A DNA stretch of 64,000 nucleotides from Delphinus delphis (GCF_949987515.2 NC_082697.1:26419730-26483729); one strand, 5' to 3'; positions 46,067 through 57,360 are shown, counted from the first letter of the stretch. The notes: generated by a model not told the origin, from the sequence alone. Program-made: numbers and translations.

Positions 46067-46385
46067 GGACTTCTCTGATGGTGCAGTGGTTAAGAATCTG
46101 CCTGCCAATGCAGGGGACATGGGTTCTAGCCCTGGTCTGGGAAGATCCCACTGCCATGGAGCAACTAAGCCCACGCGCCACAACTACTGAGCCTGGGTGC
46201 CGCAACTACTGAAGCCTGCGCGCCTAGAGCCTGGGCTCCACAACAAGAGAAGCTACAGCAATGAGAAGCCTGTGCACCGCAACGAAGAGTAGCCCCCTCT
46301 CACTGCAACTAGAGAAAACCCACGTGCAGCAATGAAGACCCAACGTAGCCAAAAATAAATAAATTAGTTAAAAAGAAAAAAGGAT
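46067..46385 (+). mobile_element. Long-form CHR SINE
   Basis: gacttctctgatggtgcagt head, long body, (aaat)n end. TSD gaaaattagag at 46056-46066 and 46386-46396. Confidence 0.93.
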
Positions 46386-46396
46386 GAAAATTAGAG

Positions 46397-47395
46397 ATGA
46401 CGTGGCTTAAGTCAAGTTATGATTAAATACTTTTCATTGAACAGCATCAAAACAGTAAGAAGTGCACTGTAACAGAAGTCATCTCCTTGATTGCCAAGCT
46501 TCCAAGCTTGGAGTAGCCATGGGACAGTTCTGGCCAATGAGAACGATGAGAATCTGCTGAGGGATTCATAGGAAAACTCGTACTTACCTGATACAGCTAC
46601 AGCCCTTGCTCCTGCCCTCTTCCTTCAGCTTTCTTCTTGCCTTGAAGGCAGATGTAATGGCTAGAGCTATAGCAGCCATCATATACACAGGAGTAAATGA
46701 TCAAGAGAATAACATACAATGGCCCTCATGTCACTGATGATCAAATATCAGCAACCACCTACCTCTAGACAATAAAACTCTTTTCATATAGGCTGTTAAA
46801 GTCACATTTTCTTTCACTTAAAGCCAAAAACAATCCCAACATAGAAATCCAGAATTCTAGCCCTCTCCCTGGCATTACTTGATATATATGATAATGGGCA
46901 AGTCACTCCACCTTTCTGCCTACCTACTTCCCGTAAACAAGTGAGAAGGTATTTTGAGTGCTATGAAATACACTACCGTATGATATTATCACTGCCTTTT
47001 GACCTACTGATACCTTTCCTCTCCTTGACCACATTTCTATTCAAAGGACATTGTTGAAAGATTCTCCAGCAATTGACAGTGGTTAAAATTCCCCTGCTGC
47101 AAGGAGGAAGTTTTCCAGTTCTTGTGAACAAACATGCTGGAACACATGGGAAAATCTTGGATTCCCATGATCTTAATGCCTAACCCAGGTCACTGGGAAG
47201 ACTTCCCAGGCAGGAATGTAATGAAGACAACCAAAGCTGGGGGAGGGAAGAGGCAGGAATGTAACATGCAGCAACCCCACTTAGCCTCCTAAAAACTATG
47301 ATTCCACCAAAGCATGCTGCTGAAAACCACCTGGAAAGTATTCAAATTTAAACCCTCACATCCTTTTTTCCTTTTTTTAATTATGGAGCTACACT
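46397..47395. other. TPX2 5' intron, nothing recognised
   Basis: No exon; gccaagcttccaagcttgga near 46492 is a small palindrome. Parts (ctagagctatagcagccatc) may be old DNA-transposon or L1-type text, unassigned. Confidence 0.35.
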
Positions 47396-47399
47396 GCTA

Positions 47400-47725
47400 G
47401 CCCCTGTGGAGGGCAATTTACATTTTTCTTTTTGATACATCTTGCCAAATGTAGAAATTTATCTTACAGATATGTATTCATACATATGTAAATATAAGAA
47501 AATTCACATAGCAGTGTTCATAAAAGCCAAAAAACTGAAAACCCCAATTCCACCAATAGATTAGTTGAATAAATTATGGCACAACCATATATTGAAATAT
47601 TAAGTAACTTTAATATTAGATAACTTTACATATGTGATTTGTACAAAATGAGCTCCAAGAGCTACTAAGTGAGAAAAGCAAAATGCACAAGTGTGTGCTC
47701 CCATTCAGGTTATAAAAGAGGGAAA
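47400..47725 (+). mobile_element. Old L1 3' fragment
   Basis: agcagtgttcataaaagcca, aattatggcacaaccatata and gagctactaagtgagaaaag are old L1 3' text. Confidence 0.6.
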
Positions 47726-47730
47726 GGGGC

Positions 47731-48031
47731 AGGGTTTCCCTGGTGGCACAGTGGTTAAGAATCCACCTGCCAATGCAGGGGACAGTGGTTCGATCCCTGG
47801 TCTGAGAAGATCCCACATGCCGCGGAGCAACTAAGCCCATGTGCCACAACTACTGAGCCTGCGCGTCTGGAGCCTGTGCTCCGCAACAAGAGAGGCCGCA
47901 ATAGTGAGAGGCCCACGCACCGCGATGAAGAGTGGCCCCTGCTTGCCACAACTGGAGAAAGCCCTCGCACAGAAACAAAGACCCAACACAGCCATAAATA
48001 AATAAATAAATATAAATAAATAAATAAAAAT
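47731..48031 (+). mobile_element. Long-form CHR SINE
   Basis: gggtttccctggtggcacag head, long body, extended (aaat)n end. TSD unclear. Confidence 0.9.
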
Positions 48032-48059
48032 AAAATGTTCCTGTGTATTGACCTAAAAA

Positions 48060-48560
48060 AATAATAGCTATTAATTACTGAGTCCTTATGACAAGCCAAA
48101 CAGTGTTTTCATATATTAACTCACTAAATCCTCACAATAATCCTATAAAGTAGGTACTGTTATTATCTTAATTTTACAGATGAGGAAAATGAGGCACAGA
48201 AAGATTTACTATTTGTTCATGGTCATGAAGCTAAGAAGTAGCAGAGCCAGGATTCAAACCCAGACAGGCCCTAAAGGGAGTGTCCTTATCCACTGCCTCT
48301 CATATTTATTTAAAAACAGATATTTATGTAGATCAATATCAAATGTCAAGGAGCGAGAGACAAAACCATTTACAGATAATAATAACTTCCAAATACTGAT
48401 TGTCTACCTCAGGCCAAGCACTTTACGAGGCACTTCACATAAATCATCTCATTTAAACTGCATTAACAATGTATAAGGTAGATATAGTCATCACCATCTT
48501 ACAAATAAGGAACTGGCTCAACTATTCCAGGATCCTGGTGATCCAGGATCACCAACTAGT
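48060..48560 (+). repeat. MIR-type remnants
   Basis: caataatcctataaagtagg, agatgaggaaaatgaggcac and gcagagccaggattcaaacc are MIR; a second partial copy runs 48390-48520. Confidence 0.75.
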
Positions 48561-48668
48561 ATGTAGCAATATTGAGTTTTAAGACCAGGTTAACAGGATT
48601 CCAAAATCTGGGGTCACTATAATATACAGGGTTTTCCTATAAATATTCCTTCAAAAATGAGGCAAGTA

Positions 48669-48781
48669 GGGACTTCCCTGGCAGTCCAGTGGTTAAGACT
48701 CTGCTTCCACTGCAGGTGGCACGGGTTCAATCCCTAGTCGGGGAACTAAGATCCCATATGCTGCACAGTGCAGCCAAAACA
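48669..48781 (+). mobile_element. CHR-1-like short SINE
   Basis: gggacttccctggcagtcca to cagtgcagccaaaacac. TSD about aaaaatgaggcaagta / aaaaatgaggtacgta. Confidence 0.88.
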
Positions 48782-49227
48782 CAAAAATGAGGTACGTAAC
48801 CAAATCTTACTAACCTGTTAGACAAATACAGAAATAAACTCTGCTCTATAGAAGAATTAAGTATTCCTGACAAGTTGTGCAAAAAGAACACTTTGGTAAA
48901 TTAAAAACCCTATTCTAAGTATACCAGGAAAACTCTGAGCTGAATCTTCTCATAAACTAAAATATCACCCCTTAATTTCTCTTTTTCTAAGTTTGTACTC
49001 TTGCATATAAATTTTTGCTGTAAACAAGATGGAGGTTAGTTTGAAGCTCTCAGTGGATATTCCAGAGTAGACGATTCACGCATCTGAAGGAGGGACGTCC
49101 TCTGAGGTCTAGGACTGCATTTGATCGGTGGGGGTTAAAAGGCGAAGGGGGCTGAAACCTAAATATACCTTTTCTTTATTTAGATGAAATTTTAAAACCA
49201 AAATACTATTTTTTAAAACAACCTCTT

Positions 49228-50246
49228 GCTGGAGAGGGTGTGAGGAAAGGGAACCCTCCTGCACTATTGGTGGGAATGTAAATTGATACAGCCACTATGG
49301 AGAACAGTATGGAGGTTCCTTAAAAAACGAAAAATAGAACTACCATATGACCCAGCAATCCCATTGCTGGGCATATACCCTGAGAAAACCATAATTCAAA
49401 AAGAGTCATGGGGCTTCCCTGGTGGCGCAGTGTTTGAGAGTCCGCCTGCCGATGCTAGGGGACACGGGTTCGTGCCTCGGTCCAGGAAGATCCCACGTGC
49501 CGCGTAGCAGCTGGGCCCGTGAGCCATGGCCGCTGAGCCTGCGCGTCCGGAGCCTGTGCTCCGCAACGGGAGAGGCCACAACAGTGAGGGGCCCACGTAC
49601 CACAAAAAACAAACAACAACAAAAAAAAGAGTCATGTACCACAATGTTCATTGCTGCACTATTTACAATAGCCAGGACATGAAAGTGTCCATCGACAGAT
49701 GAATGGATAAAGAAGATGGGGCACATATATACAATGGAATATTACTCAGCCATAAAAAGAAATGAAATTGAGTTATTTGTAGTGAGGTGGATGTACCTAG
49801 AGTCTATCATACAGAGTGAAGTAAGTCAGAAAGAGAAAAACAAATACCGTACGCTAGCGCCCTTATATGGAATCTAAAAAAAACACTACGGATGAACCTA
49901 GTGGAAGGGCAGGAATAAAGATGCAGATGTAGAGAACGGACTTGAGGACACAGGCTGGGAAGGGGAAGCTGGGACGAAGTGAGAGAGCAGCACTGACATA
50001 TACACACTACCAAAATGTAAAATGGATAGCTAGTGGGAAGCTGCTCCATAGCAGAGGGAGATCAGCTCGGTGCTTTGTGACGACCTAGAGGGGTGGGATA
50101 GGGAGGGTGGGAGGGAGGCTCAAGAGGGAGGCTCAAGAGGGAGGGGATTAGGGGATATATGTATACTTAGAGCTGATTCACTTTGTCGTACAAGAAACTA
50201 ACATAATATTGTAAAGCAATTACACTCCAATAAAGATATTAAAAAA
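49228..50246 (+). mobile_element. 5'-truncated L1 3' end
   Basis: Starts in late ORF2 (gctggagagggtgtgaggaa), passes [20 protein letters not shown] and ends actccaataaagatattaaa. Probable TSD aaacaacctctt (49216-49227) and aaacgacctctt (50248-50259). Split by the SINE at 49411. A 13-nt unit, gggaggctcaaga, is duplicated near 50110-50140. Confidence 0.88.
49411..49623 (+). mobile_element. CHR-2/SINE2-TTr type SINE in L1
   Basis: TSD aaaaagagtcatg at 49398-49410 and 49624-49636. Tail aaaaaacaaacaacaac. Confidence 0.94.
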
Positions 50247-50508
50247 TAAACGACCTCTTTTTCAAAAAGCTTCTTTTGAGCTATCTTTTGGTCTAATACA
50301 GCCCCTTGCCCCCACCCCCCGACCAAAAGAGGGGAAAAAACAGATAAATACATATCCATTGAGAAGTCTGATTCTCCTCAATAAAGAGTGATGGCTCAAG
50401 TACATGAACAAAACCAAAAGTAACTACTGGGTTATGCTAGCGTCACTACGCTGCCTCTCCCACAAATAATAAATATTAGGATGTGAAACCTTCAAAAATT
50501 AAAGGACT

Positions 50509-50710
50509 GGGCTTCCCTGGTGGCACAGTGGTTGAGTCCGCCTGCCGAGGCAGGGTACATGGGTTTGTGCCCCGGTCCGGGAAGATCCCACATGCCGCGG
50601 AGCGGCTGGGCCCGCGAGCCATGGCCGCTGAGCCTGCGCGTCCGGAGCCTGTGCTCCGCAACGGGAGAGACCACAACCGTGAGAGGCCCGCATACCGCCA
50701 AAAAAAAAAA
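50509..50710 (+). mobile_element. CHR-2/SINE2-TTr type SINE
   Basis: TSD aaaaattaaaggact at 50494-50508 and 50711-50725, identical. Confidence 0.95.
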
Positions 50711-50739
50711 AAAAATTAAAGGACTAGTGGGAAATGGAA

Positions 50740-51440
50740 CAGGCCAAGGCCAAAGCTAACTGTTTAAATGAGAGCCCCAAGCAAGGTGGAACTGGATGCC
50801 TTCCTGCACCGCTTAATCAAGACTGAATTTCTGTCAACAGGTTTCACTGAAAAAAAAAAAAAAAAGGGCACATGCGTCAACCACATTCCCCCACACAAAT
50901 CAAGCTGCCAAGCAAGAGAATCGGCTTCACATTTCAAAATTATCTGAATCCACCACAACTTCAGACTCTTGCAAAACTAGAAACATTCTGAGTGAAGAAA
51001 TAGCTCTTCCTGACCAATAATCCTATGATAGACAGGTAAAGGTTTCTCCCATATGTTATGAACTAGTTAGGTTCCTTTTAAAACTGCTTATCAAGTGCCA
51101 TCCATCACATCACATGGCTAATTTTTGTTTCCAAAAAACAAAGATTTAAAAGATATATATAATCCTTTCCCTTAAGGAACTCACAGTAATTTTGACACAG
51201 GGTGATCTTTGCTGTGGAAGTGCAGAGAAGGGGAATAGATGAAGGAGGGTCAGAGAAGGCTTCCTGGTGGAAGTGATACATAAAAGATACAGATAGACCT
51301 GCAGAGTTCTACAGGCTAAAGATGAATATTGACTTTTTCTAGGGGAAGAAATAAATGGAAAGGGAAAACAAATAGGGGGAAGTATACAATTGAGGAAGAT
51401 TGCAAAAGAAGCAAAGTAACCTATTTCCACATTCATCTGA
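50740..51440. other. TPX2 5' intron, possible L2
   Basis: L2-type text at about 51160-51330 (ttcctggtggaagtgataca). A 17-A run at 50850-50866 shows no TSD. Confidence 0.45.
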
Positions 51441-51447
51441 AACTTAC

Positions 51448-51506
51448 CTCCAAGGGTCCCTGTCTCTCTTCACTATCAAACCAAAAATAACCAGCCATGA
51501 CAAGCT
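51448..51506 (-). other. TPX2: Second candidate 5' leader exon with an upstream ATG
   Basis: Minus-strand acceptor ttgatttacag before 51506 and strong donor GGAG|GTAAGT after 51448 bound 59 nt. Within it ATG (TTGTCATGG, G at -3 and +4) opens a frame reading MAGYFWFDSEERQGPLE. Spliced to the exon starting at 42701 this frame would add EVTY and stop, making a 21-codon upstream ORF. It may be an alternative leader exon or a chance pair of sites. Confidence 0.35.
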
Positions 51507-51509
51507 CTG

Positions 51510-52680
51510 TAAATCAAAAGGTGCAGGTTCACAGCGGGTGGAGGAAAGCTGTAAAAGGCTGCATTCTAAGTAAGGTTGAGAGAGACTAGCAGCTCCTGAG
51601 CAAAACGAAGACTTTGGTGTGATAAATGATCTCAAGTACCTCACTATACAAGCTTGTGAACTGTGTATTGCCTAATTCTATTGGAGGCAAAATCATGAGT
51701 TAAATAAATGGTAATGTAACAGAATAAACAGAGTAAGGCAAGATCTCATTAGAAGTGTAGTTAGTTAAAATGGTCCCATCCCAGGCAGTGCCATTTCCCT
51801 AGGGACACCCTCTCCTATTTTCACAAGGGATAAGAGATCCTGTTACACTACCACAAGTTAGAGTTGAGTTATTGTCATCTTAACCAGGGAGAAAACACCT
51901 ACATTTCTTTTTCTTGTACATAAGGATTAGCAGGAGACAGTAAATGGCAACATAATACAGACAGCAATTTTAAATGTTCATCAAAGTCACAAACTAAGTC
52001 TGAAGGAAGTTAATGGACTTTGTGTTTCCACATTTGCTTGCTAACTTCTATGATGAAATCGGACCTATTTACAGAAACAGATCTATGAAGCTTCCAAAAT
52101 TGGGTCATTTTAAAATCCAGTGACAATCTCTCACTGTCCAAGCACTTAGAAGTCAGCACAGGACACATGGACACTTGTTCTAATTCATCACTGTCCAGAA
52201 ATCTCAAGCAAATACATTTTTCTACCATTTTCCTCCCAAACTTGTGAGTTTCTTATCGCTGTTTTTGAAGGATTACAAATTCAGTTCCGCTTTTTTTATT
52301 CATCCACAGAACTCTATAAACCATAATCCACTCTTACATGACTAACAGGACCTGGATAGAAATCAAAGATGCCATTTACCTCTAGGCCAAATAACAACAC
52401 AGATCTTTTTAATACCAAAGTTTGCTGATGTTCCAAAAGTAAGAAGCTGAAAGAGTTTGTAAGGGTTGACAGTGGGGCTACAGGAGGTTACAATCCTAGT
52501 CAAATCTCAATCATTCAGTCTTGTAGAGATTTATATCCCTCAAAAGGTATCTGATTTGGAAAGCAGACAGACAGAGACACACCCACATACACACACACCC
52601 TAAAAAAGTGATAATCAATGAGGTGGCAGGGAGTGAGGTAGACAATGAGAAGGTCGGAAGGTTTTTAACTATAAACCTTT
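51510..52680. other. TPX2 5' intron, nothing recognised
   Basis: Unique-looking sequence downstream of the candidate leader exon; short CA repeat at 52578-52600. Confidence 0.4.
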
Positions 52681-52823
52681 TTATATTATTTTGATTTTTG
52701 CACCATTTGTGCAAAAAATGTGCCTGTGTGAACATACACTGCTGGTGGATGTGTAAATCAGCACAATTTTCCTATAAAGCAATTTGGTGCTACGTACCAA
52801 AGTCTTAAAAATATACATTCTTT

Positions 52824-52963
52824 GGGACTTCCCTGGCAGCCCAGCGGTTAAGACTCCACGTTTCCAATGCAGGGGGCACAGGTTCAATCCCTGGTTGGGG
52901 AACTAAGATCCCACATGTCACACGGCCATAAATAAATAAATAAATTTTAAAAATTAAGAAAAT
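52824..52963 (+). mobile_element. CHR-1-like short SINE
   Basis: gggacttccctggcagccca to (aaat)n. TSD aaaaatatacattct (52807-52821) and aaaaatatgcattct (52964-52978). Confidence 0.9.
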
Positions 52964-52978
52964 AAAAATATGCATTCT

Positions 52979-52979
52979 A

Positions 52980-53017
<38 letters not shown>
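52979..53017. repeat. A-run and (TA)n microsatellite between target repeats
   Basis: Ten A's then about 14 TA units, ending in a third copy of the insertion-site sequence (atatgcattcttt, 53014-53026). Confidence 0.85.
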
Positions 53018-53020
<3 letters not shown>

Positions 53021-53432
53021 TTCTTTTTGACCAATGGTTCCACTGGGTAAAATACTATGGTAGAACGATATAATGGAATAATATATAGCCATTAAAATTA
53101 TGTTATACAAAATTTTAATGAAATGAAAAAATTTTCATAACCTAATCATTAAATGAAAAAAAATGAAGGTTATTAGAGTATGGTTTCTTAAAACCAAATA
53201 CAGATACCCTCCAAAATTTGGAAAGAAATCTATCAAAATGCTAGCCATAGTTTATCTGAGAGGTAGGATATTGGGTGACATTATTTTCTTTTGCTTTTAC
53301 ATATTAAATAAATTTTCTTCCAAAATAAGTGTTACTTTCTAAAGATAAGCTAGTTATTTAAAGAATTTTGAAGCTAATATATTAATGTCCCCCTTATTCC
53401 TTTTTAATGTAATACTGTGGATACAGCTTTAC

Positions 53433-53549
53433 CTGTGGTTTAATCCGTCTGTCAGTCCACCTGTCTACAGGCTTGACTCAAAGTTGCAATATACTCTTTC
53501 ACCTCTCTTCTGAAATCTTGAAGTCTAGAAAGTACTTCTTATCAAGAAC
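53433..53549 (-). other. TPX2: Candidate 5' untranslated exon of TPX2
   Basis: On the minus strand a pyrimidine-rich acceptor (ctgcttcttccag) precedes 53549 and a donor (CACAG|GTAAAG) follows 53433. The 117-nt interval contains no ATG, as expected of a leader exon. It lies between the CpG promoter and the first coding exon. From memory human TPX2 has 18 exons; 16 coding ones leave two leader exons. No transcript evidence is available here. Confidence 0.5.
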
Positions 53550-53649
53550 CTGGAAGAAGCAGAAAGGTGATGAAACAGGTTCAAGTTCTTTGTAGTAAAA
53601 AAGGTTAACAGAGAACAGAAGGAGCTATTAAAACCCCAACCCCCCAACC

Positions 53650-53863
53650 CGGGGTCCCCAACCCCCGGGCCACGTACCAGTACCAGTCCGCACAGCAGGA
53701 GGTAAGCGGCAGGCGAGCAATTGAAACTTCATTTGCCGCTCCCTGTCACTTGCATTACCAACTGAACCATGCCCCCCACCCCCCACCCCCATCCAAACCC
53801 GTCCGTGGAAAAACTGTCTTCCACAAAACCAGGCCCTGGTGCCAAAAAGGTTGGGGACCGCTG
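53650..53863. mobile_element. hAT-type DNA transposon remnant
   Basis: Ends cggggtccccaacc and ggttggggaccgctg are inverted repeats; interior gtaccagtaccagtccg and gtccgtggaaaaactgtctt fit a known mammalian hAT MITE (name not certain). Lies 100 bp upstream of the candidate leader exon at 53549. Confidence 0.75.
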
Positions 53864-53879
53864 CTATAAAATACCAAGG

Positions 53880-54195
53880 ATACCCACTCTTAAAACCAAA
53901 GAGTGCTCTGAGAGCTAAGGTCTAAAGAGCATGGATCCCCCCAAATGCCAGACTTCTTAAAAGATTGTTGTTTCATTAGTGTAAAAATGTTCTTCAAGTT
54001 TTTTAGTGTACATGTGCTGTTTCCCAGTATCTTTGTGGTTACATACTCCCACTTTAAAGCAATCTTTCTGAAACCTGCAACTTAGGAACACTGACATCAA
54101 GGGGTTGCAGTGCGCACTTCTATCCTATTCAAACATCAGGACAAAGAGTAGGCACACTCAAAATATGAAAAAACTTCTACTACCTTTTTAAATTT
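53880..54195. other. TPX2 5' intron, nothing recognised
   Basis: Short AT-rich stretch with no repeat or exon identified. Confidence 0.4.
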
Positions 54196-54211
54196 AATAA
54201 AGTAGAAATAG

Positions 54212-54397
54212 GGACTTCCCTGGTGGTCCAGTGTGTAAGACTCCACGCTCCCAATGCAGGGGGCTGGGGTTTGGAACTAAATCCTGCATGTGTGCCACAC
54301 CTAAGAAGTCCACATGCCACAACCAAGACCCAGCACAGCCAAAATAAATAAATAATAAATATTAAAAAAAATCTTAGCTTTAAAAAAAATTAATTAA
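54212..54397 (+). mobile_element. CHR-type SINE
   Basis: TSD aaagtagaaatag at 54199-54211 and 54398-54410, exact. Internal deletion near ggggctggggtttgg. Confidence 0.92.
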
Positions 54398-54659
54398 AAA
54401 GTAGAAATAGCATTTTATAAATTTTCTAAATTATGCTCCTACATACAATTTTATACCTTTCTCACTAATACAATGACAATAATGTATAATACAATTTTAT
54501 ACCTTTCTCACTAATCTTTAATTTCCCCCTATAATCAAGTTTCTCTATGCAAACAAACAAAAACAGAACCCCTCCCAGTTATCTGTACTTTTTTCACAAA
54601 GTACCCTAGCTGCTGATCGGTCTCAGACACAGATCTATTCACAGAATTGATTGTCCTGT

Positions 54660-54984
54660 TCCCTGGTGGCGCAGTCGTTAAGGATCTGCCTGCCAATGCA
54701 GGGGACACGGGTTCGAGCCCTGTTCCAGGAAGATCCCACATGCCGTGGAGCCACTAAGCCCGAGCGCCACAACTACTGAGCCTGCACTCTAGAGCCCAGA
54801 AGCCACAACTATGGAAGCCCGTGCGCCTAGAGCCCGTGCTCTGCAACAAGAGAAGCCACCGCAATGAGAAGCCAGCGCACCGCAACGAAGAGTCATCCCC
54901 CGCTCTCCGCAACTAGAGAAAAGCCTGTGCGCAGCAACAAAGACCCAACGCAGACAAAAATAAATAAATAAATTTATAAAAAAA
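54660..54984 (+). mobile_element. Long-form CHR SINE
   Basis: TSD agaattgattgtcctgttc (54643-54661) and agaattgattggcctgttc (54985-55003), 18 of 19 identical. The first bases of the SINE head merge with the TSD, so it is slightly 5' truncated. Confidence 0.93.
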
Positions 54985-55123
54985 AGAATTGATTGGCCTG
55001 TTCAATCTCCCTGTAGTAAATTCTGCTTCCTACCTTTACCCATATGGCAAAGAAAATTCAGTTTGCCAAAGGACATTTAAATCTCTCCTCCTTTCTTCCC
55101 AAGCAATTCAAAAAGAATTAGGG

Positions 55124-55419
55124 GGCTTCCTTGGTGGTGCAGTGGTTGAGAATCTGCCTGCTAATGCAGGGGACACGGGTTCGAGCCCTGGTCTGGGAAG
55201 ATCCCACATGCCACGGAGCAACTAGGCCCGTGAGCCACAACTACTGAGCCTGCGCGTCTGGAGCCTGTGCTCCACAGCAAGAGATGCCGTGACAGTGAGA
55301 GGCCCGCGCACCGCGATGAAGAGTGGCCCCCGCTCGCCGCAAGTAGAGGAAGCCCTCGCACAGAAACGAAGACCCAACACACCCAAAAATAAACCCAACC
55401 AAATATTAAAAAAAAAAAA
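55124..55419 (+). mobile_element. Long-form CHR SINE
   Basis: TSD aaaaagaattaggg at 55110-55123 and 55420-55433, exact. Confidence 0.95.
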
Positions 55420-55439
55420 AAAAAGAATTAGGGAAGAGA

Positions 55440-57025
55440 CCCAGGAAAGGTTGAGGAAAAAATACATATAGGAAATATAGGTGGATTCTGAACCTCTCCT
55501 GATACCTGAACAAGAAATGAAGGATCTTCCCACATAATCCTGTCTCCTGTTGAAGCTTAATTGCAGCTGCAGGATAAACTAACTTTATTAAGGTTGGAAT
55601 ACACAGACTTAAGCATAAGGTGGGCCAAAATAACTATTTTCTTTAAATGATTTGAAAGTTTAAACAAATTTACCAATCTAATTCAATATATCCAGTTTTT
55701 CATACCTGAAATTTTGTAGTCAATTTAGATAATGCCTTCTTGTCTTTCCAATTCAACAGATATTGAATGGGTGATTTCCAGGCACCAAGACTGTTCGGGT
55801 TCCTGTCTAACTAAACTCTCCTTATCAAGAACGGTTTCTGTCCCACCTGCTTCACAAAGCCACCCTTGCCTGTTTTAAGCCTCACTGATCTCCCTCACCT
55901 CTAAACTGCCAGGGTGCTTACAATACAAAACAATAGAGCACTCAGATGCTTTCTTGTCTTGTTCTAATTGTCACTTGTCAATTTGAATCAGACTTTTGGC
56001 CTCAAGCATACCAGAAACCATTCATCTGTATACACACAGTATCTAATACTGAGCACACAGTACAACCTCAAAGGTCAATTAATTAGCTAAGTGAGCTGGG
56101 AGCCACAATAATTTTGATCCCAAGAGTGCCAACTTAATACTGAATTGACACACCCACAGTACAACTCCAAAACAACGTAAGTTTGATTTAGAGGTGGCTT
56201 GACAGGGGGTGATACACCGAGGCCACAACACAAAAATATCCTTAGTATTGCAGCAAACAGTTTGAATTTTGACATCTGATGAGTGAGACAAATTGAAAGG
56301 CCACAGAATGTCAACAAGGTAAGGCTGAACCAGGGAGAACTCCAAGTGATGGTCTTAAAGCAAAATCAGCAGAGCACTCAGATGCTGTCTTGTCCTAAGC
56401 AGGACTGATAGGGAGGAAGTCCTTGGTACCTAAGTACTAGGAAACTGTAGGTGAGAAAAAGAAACCATGTATCAAGAAACCAGGGAGAAAAACAATCCTA
56501 CAATATTACAGCCTGGTTCACTTTTCCTTCCCTCTCCAATCTATAAGTGTTTTAGGACAGGAAATTAGAAAAGCAGTAATACCTACTGATAACACACAAA
56601 GGGAGAGGGCTGGGCAGATAGGGATAAAACAGAATGAATTTTAAATCCCCAAATAGAAAGACAACTCCAAGTGGAATTAAACTTGTCCTCAATTATGTTC
56701 TCACCTCATTTACCTTTCTATCTTGCACAACAGTTTTGAAATGTAGTTGTTTGTGGCCACATCTTTTTCCTCCACCAAATGCCACACGTCTTGAGGGCGG
56801 GTGGGGCTACTGTATCACCCATTTCGAGAAATGTATCTAGATTACGGGCTTCAGTCTCCCTCCTATAAAGGAGGGCTAAGACTAGCACCGACTTCACTGG
56901 ATTGGGGCGAAAATTAAATGAGAAAACGCAGAGTGCTTGGTCCGGTAAACGCTTATTTCATGTGTGCTGGGTAATAATATAATTGTCCTTACCGTTATCC
57001 TTAGCCCACAGCCTCCCCCCACTCC
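55440..57025. other. TPX2 5' intron next to the promoter
   Basis: No recent repeats for 1.6 kb. MIR-like text at 56860-56960 (gggctaagactagcacc). A 10-nt phrase, cactcagatgct, recurs at 55940 and 56375. Confidence 0.45.
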
Positions 57026-57063
57026 TCCTTCCACTTATTTCCCACGCCGGCCTCCGCCTCTAC

Positions 57064-57330
57064 CTGTAGACACAGCCCGCTAGTCCCGGTCCGGCCGGGG
57101 AAATCCTGTCATGAAGGGAAGGGTGGCCGGAAGCCCGGCTCCTGCTCTGCGGGTCAGGTCGGCGCCCCAGCAGCACACCGTCCCAGAAGCTGAGCCCTCG
57201 AGGAGGAGGAGACCTCCAGTCACTTGGAAATCAGGGAGAAGGCTGCCCGGCGCCCCAGCTGCTCCCCTTTTCTCCCCTCGGCTCACCTCGCCTCAGCGCT
57301 GACAACCGACCGCCAGGAAGACCCGCCGCG
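57064..57330 (-). other. TPX2: Proposed TPX2 first exon (untranslated), right end approximate
   Basis: Within the CpG-rich region the minus strand has a donor CTACAG|GTAGAG ending an exon at 57064. A second possible donor (GGCGAG|GTGAGC) would end it at about 57287, giving a much shorter exon. The transcription start is not visible; I place it just downstream of the CHR-like element. With the 57064 donor the exon carries a 10-codon upstream ORF (57112-57080). Confidence 0.5.
57080..57112 (-). other. Short upstream ORF in the proposed first exon
   Basis: ATG at 57112-57110 and TAG at 57082-57080 enclose 10 codons (MTGFPRPDRD). The start context is weak (T at -3, A at +4). It counts only if the 57064 donor is used and transcription starts above 57112. 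Confidence 0.35.
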
Positions 57331-57354
57331 GGACTCATTCAGTACCGTTGAAAA

Positions 57355-57360
57355 TTTGAA
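57355..57360 (+). promoter_or_regulatory. CHR-like cell-cycle element (TTTGAA)
   Basis: TTTGAA on the plus strand next to the expected start site of TPX2 and downstream (in gene sense) of both CCAAT boxes. CHR elements repress G2/M genes in G0/G1 through DREAM and activate them through MMB-FOXM1. TPX2 is a known gene of this class. No clear CDE partner was seen. Confidence 0.5.

Larger units (their letters stand above)
52690..53340 (+). mobile_element. Old L1 3' fragment, split
   Basis: catacactgctggtggatgt, cctataaagcaatttggtgc, then after the SINE and TA repeat ttgaccaatggttccactgg and gtataatggaat-like text. Confidence 0.65.

Noticed and set aside
48527..48550. Small palindrome around ggatcctggtgatccaggat
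   Set aside because: Short arms inside a MIR-type remnant; no reason to think it functional.
50850..50866. Run of 17 A's, possible tail-only insertion
   Set aside because: No flanking duplication was found, unlike the cases at 4566 and 23993.
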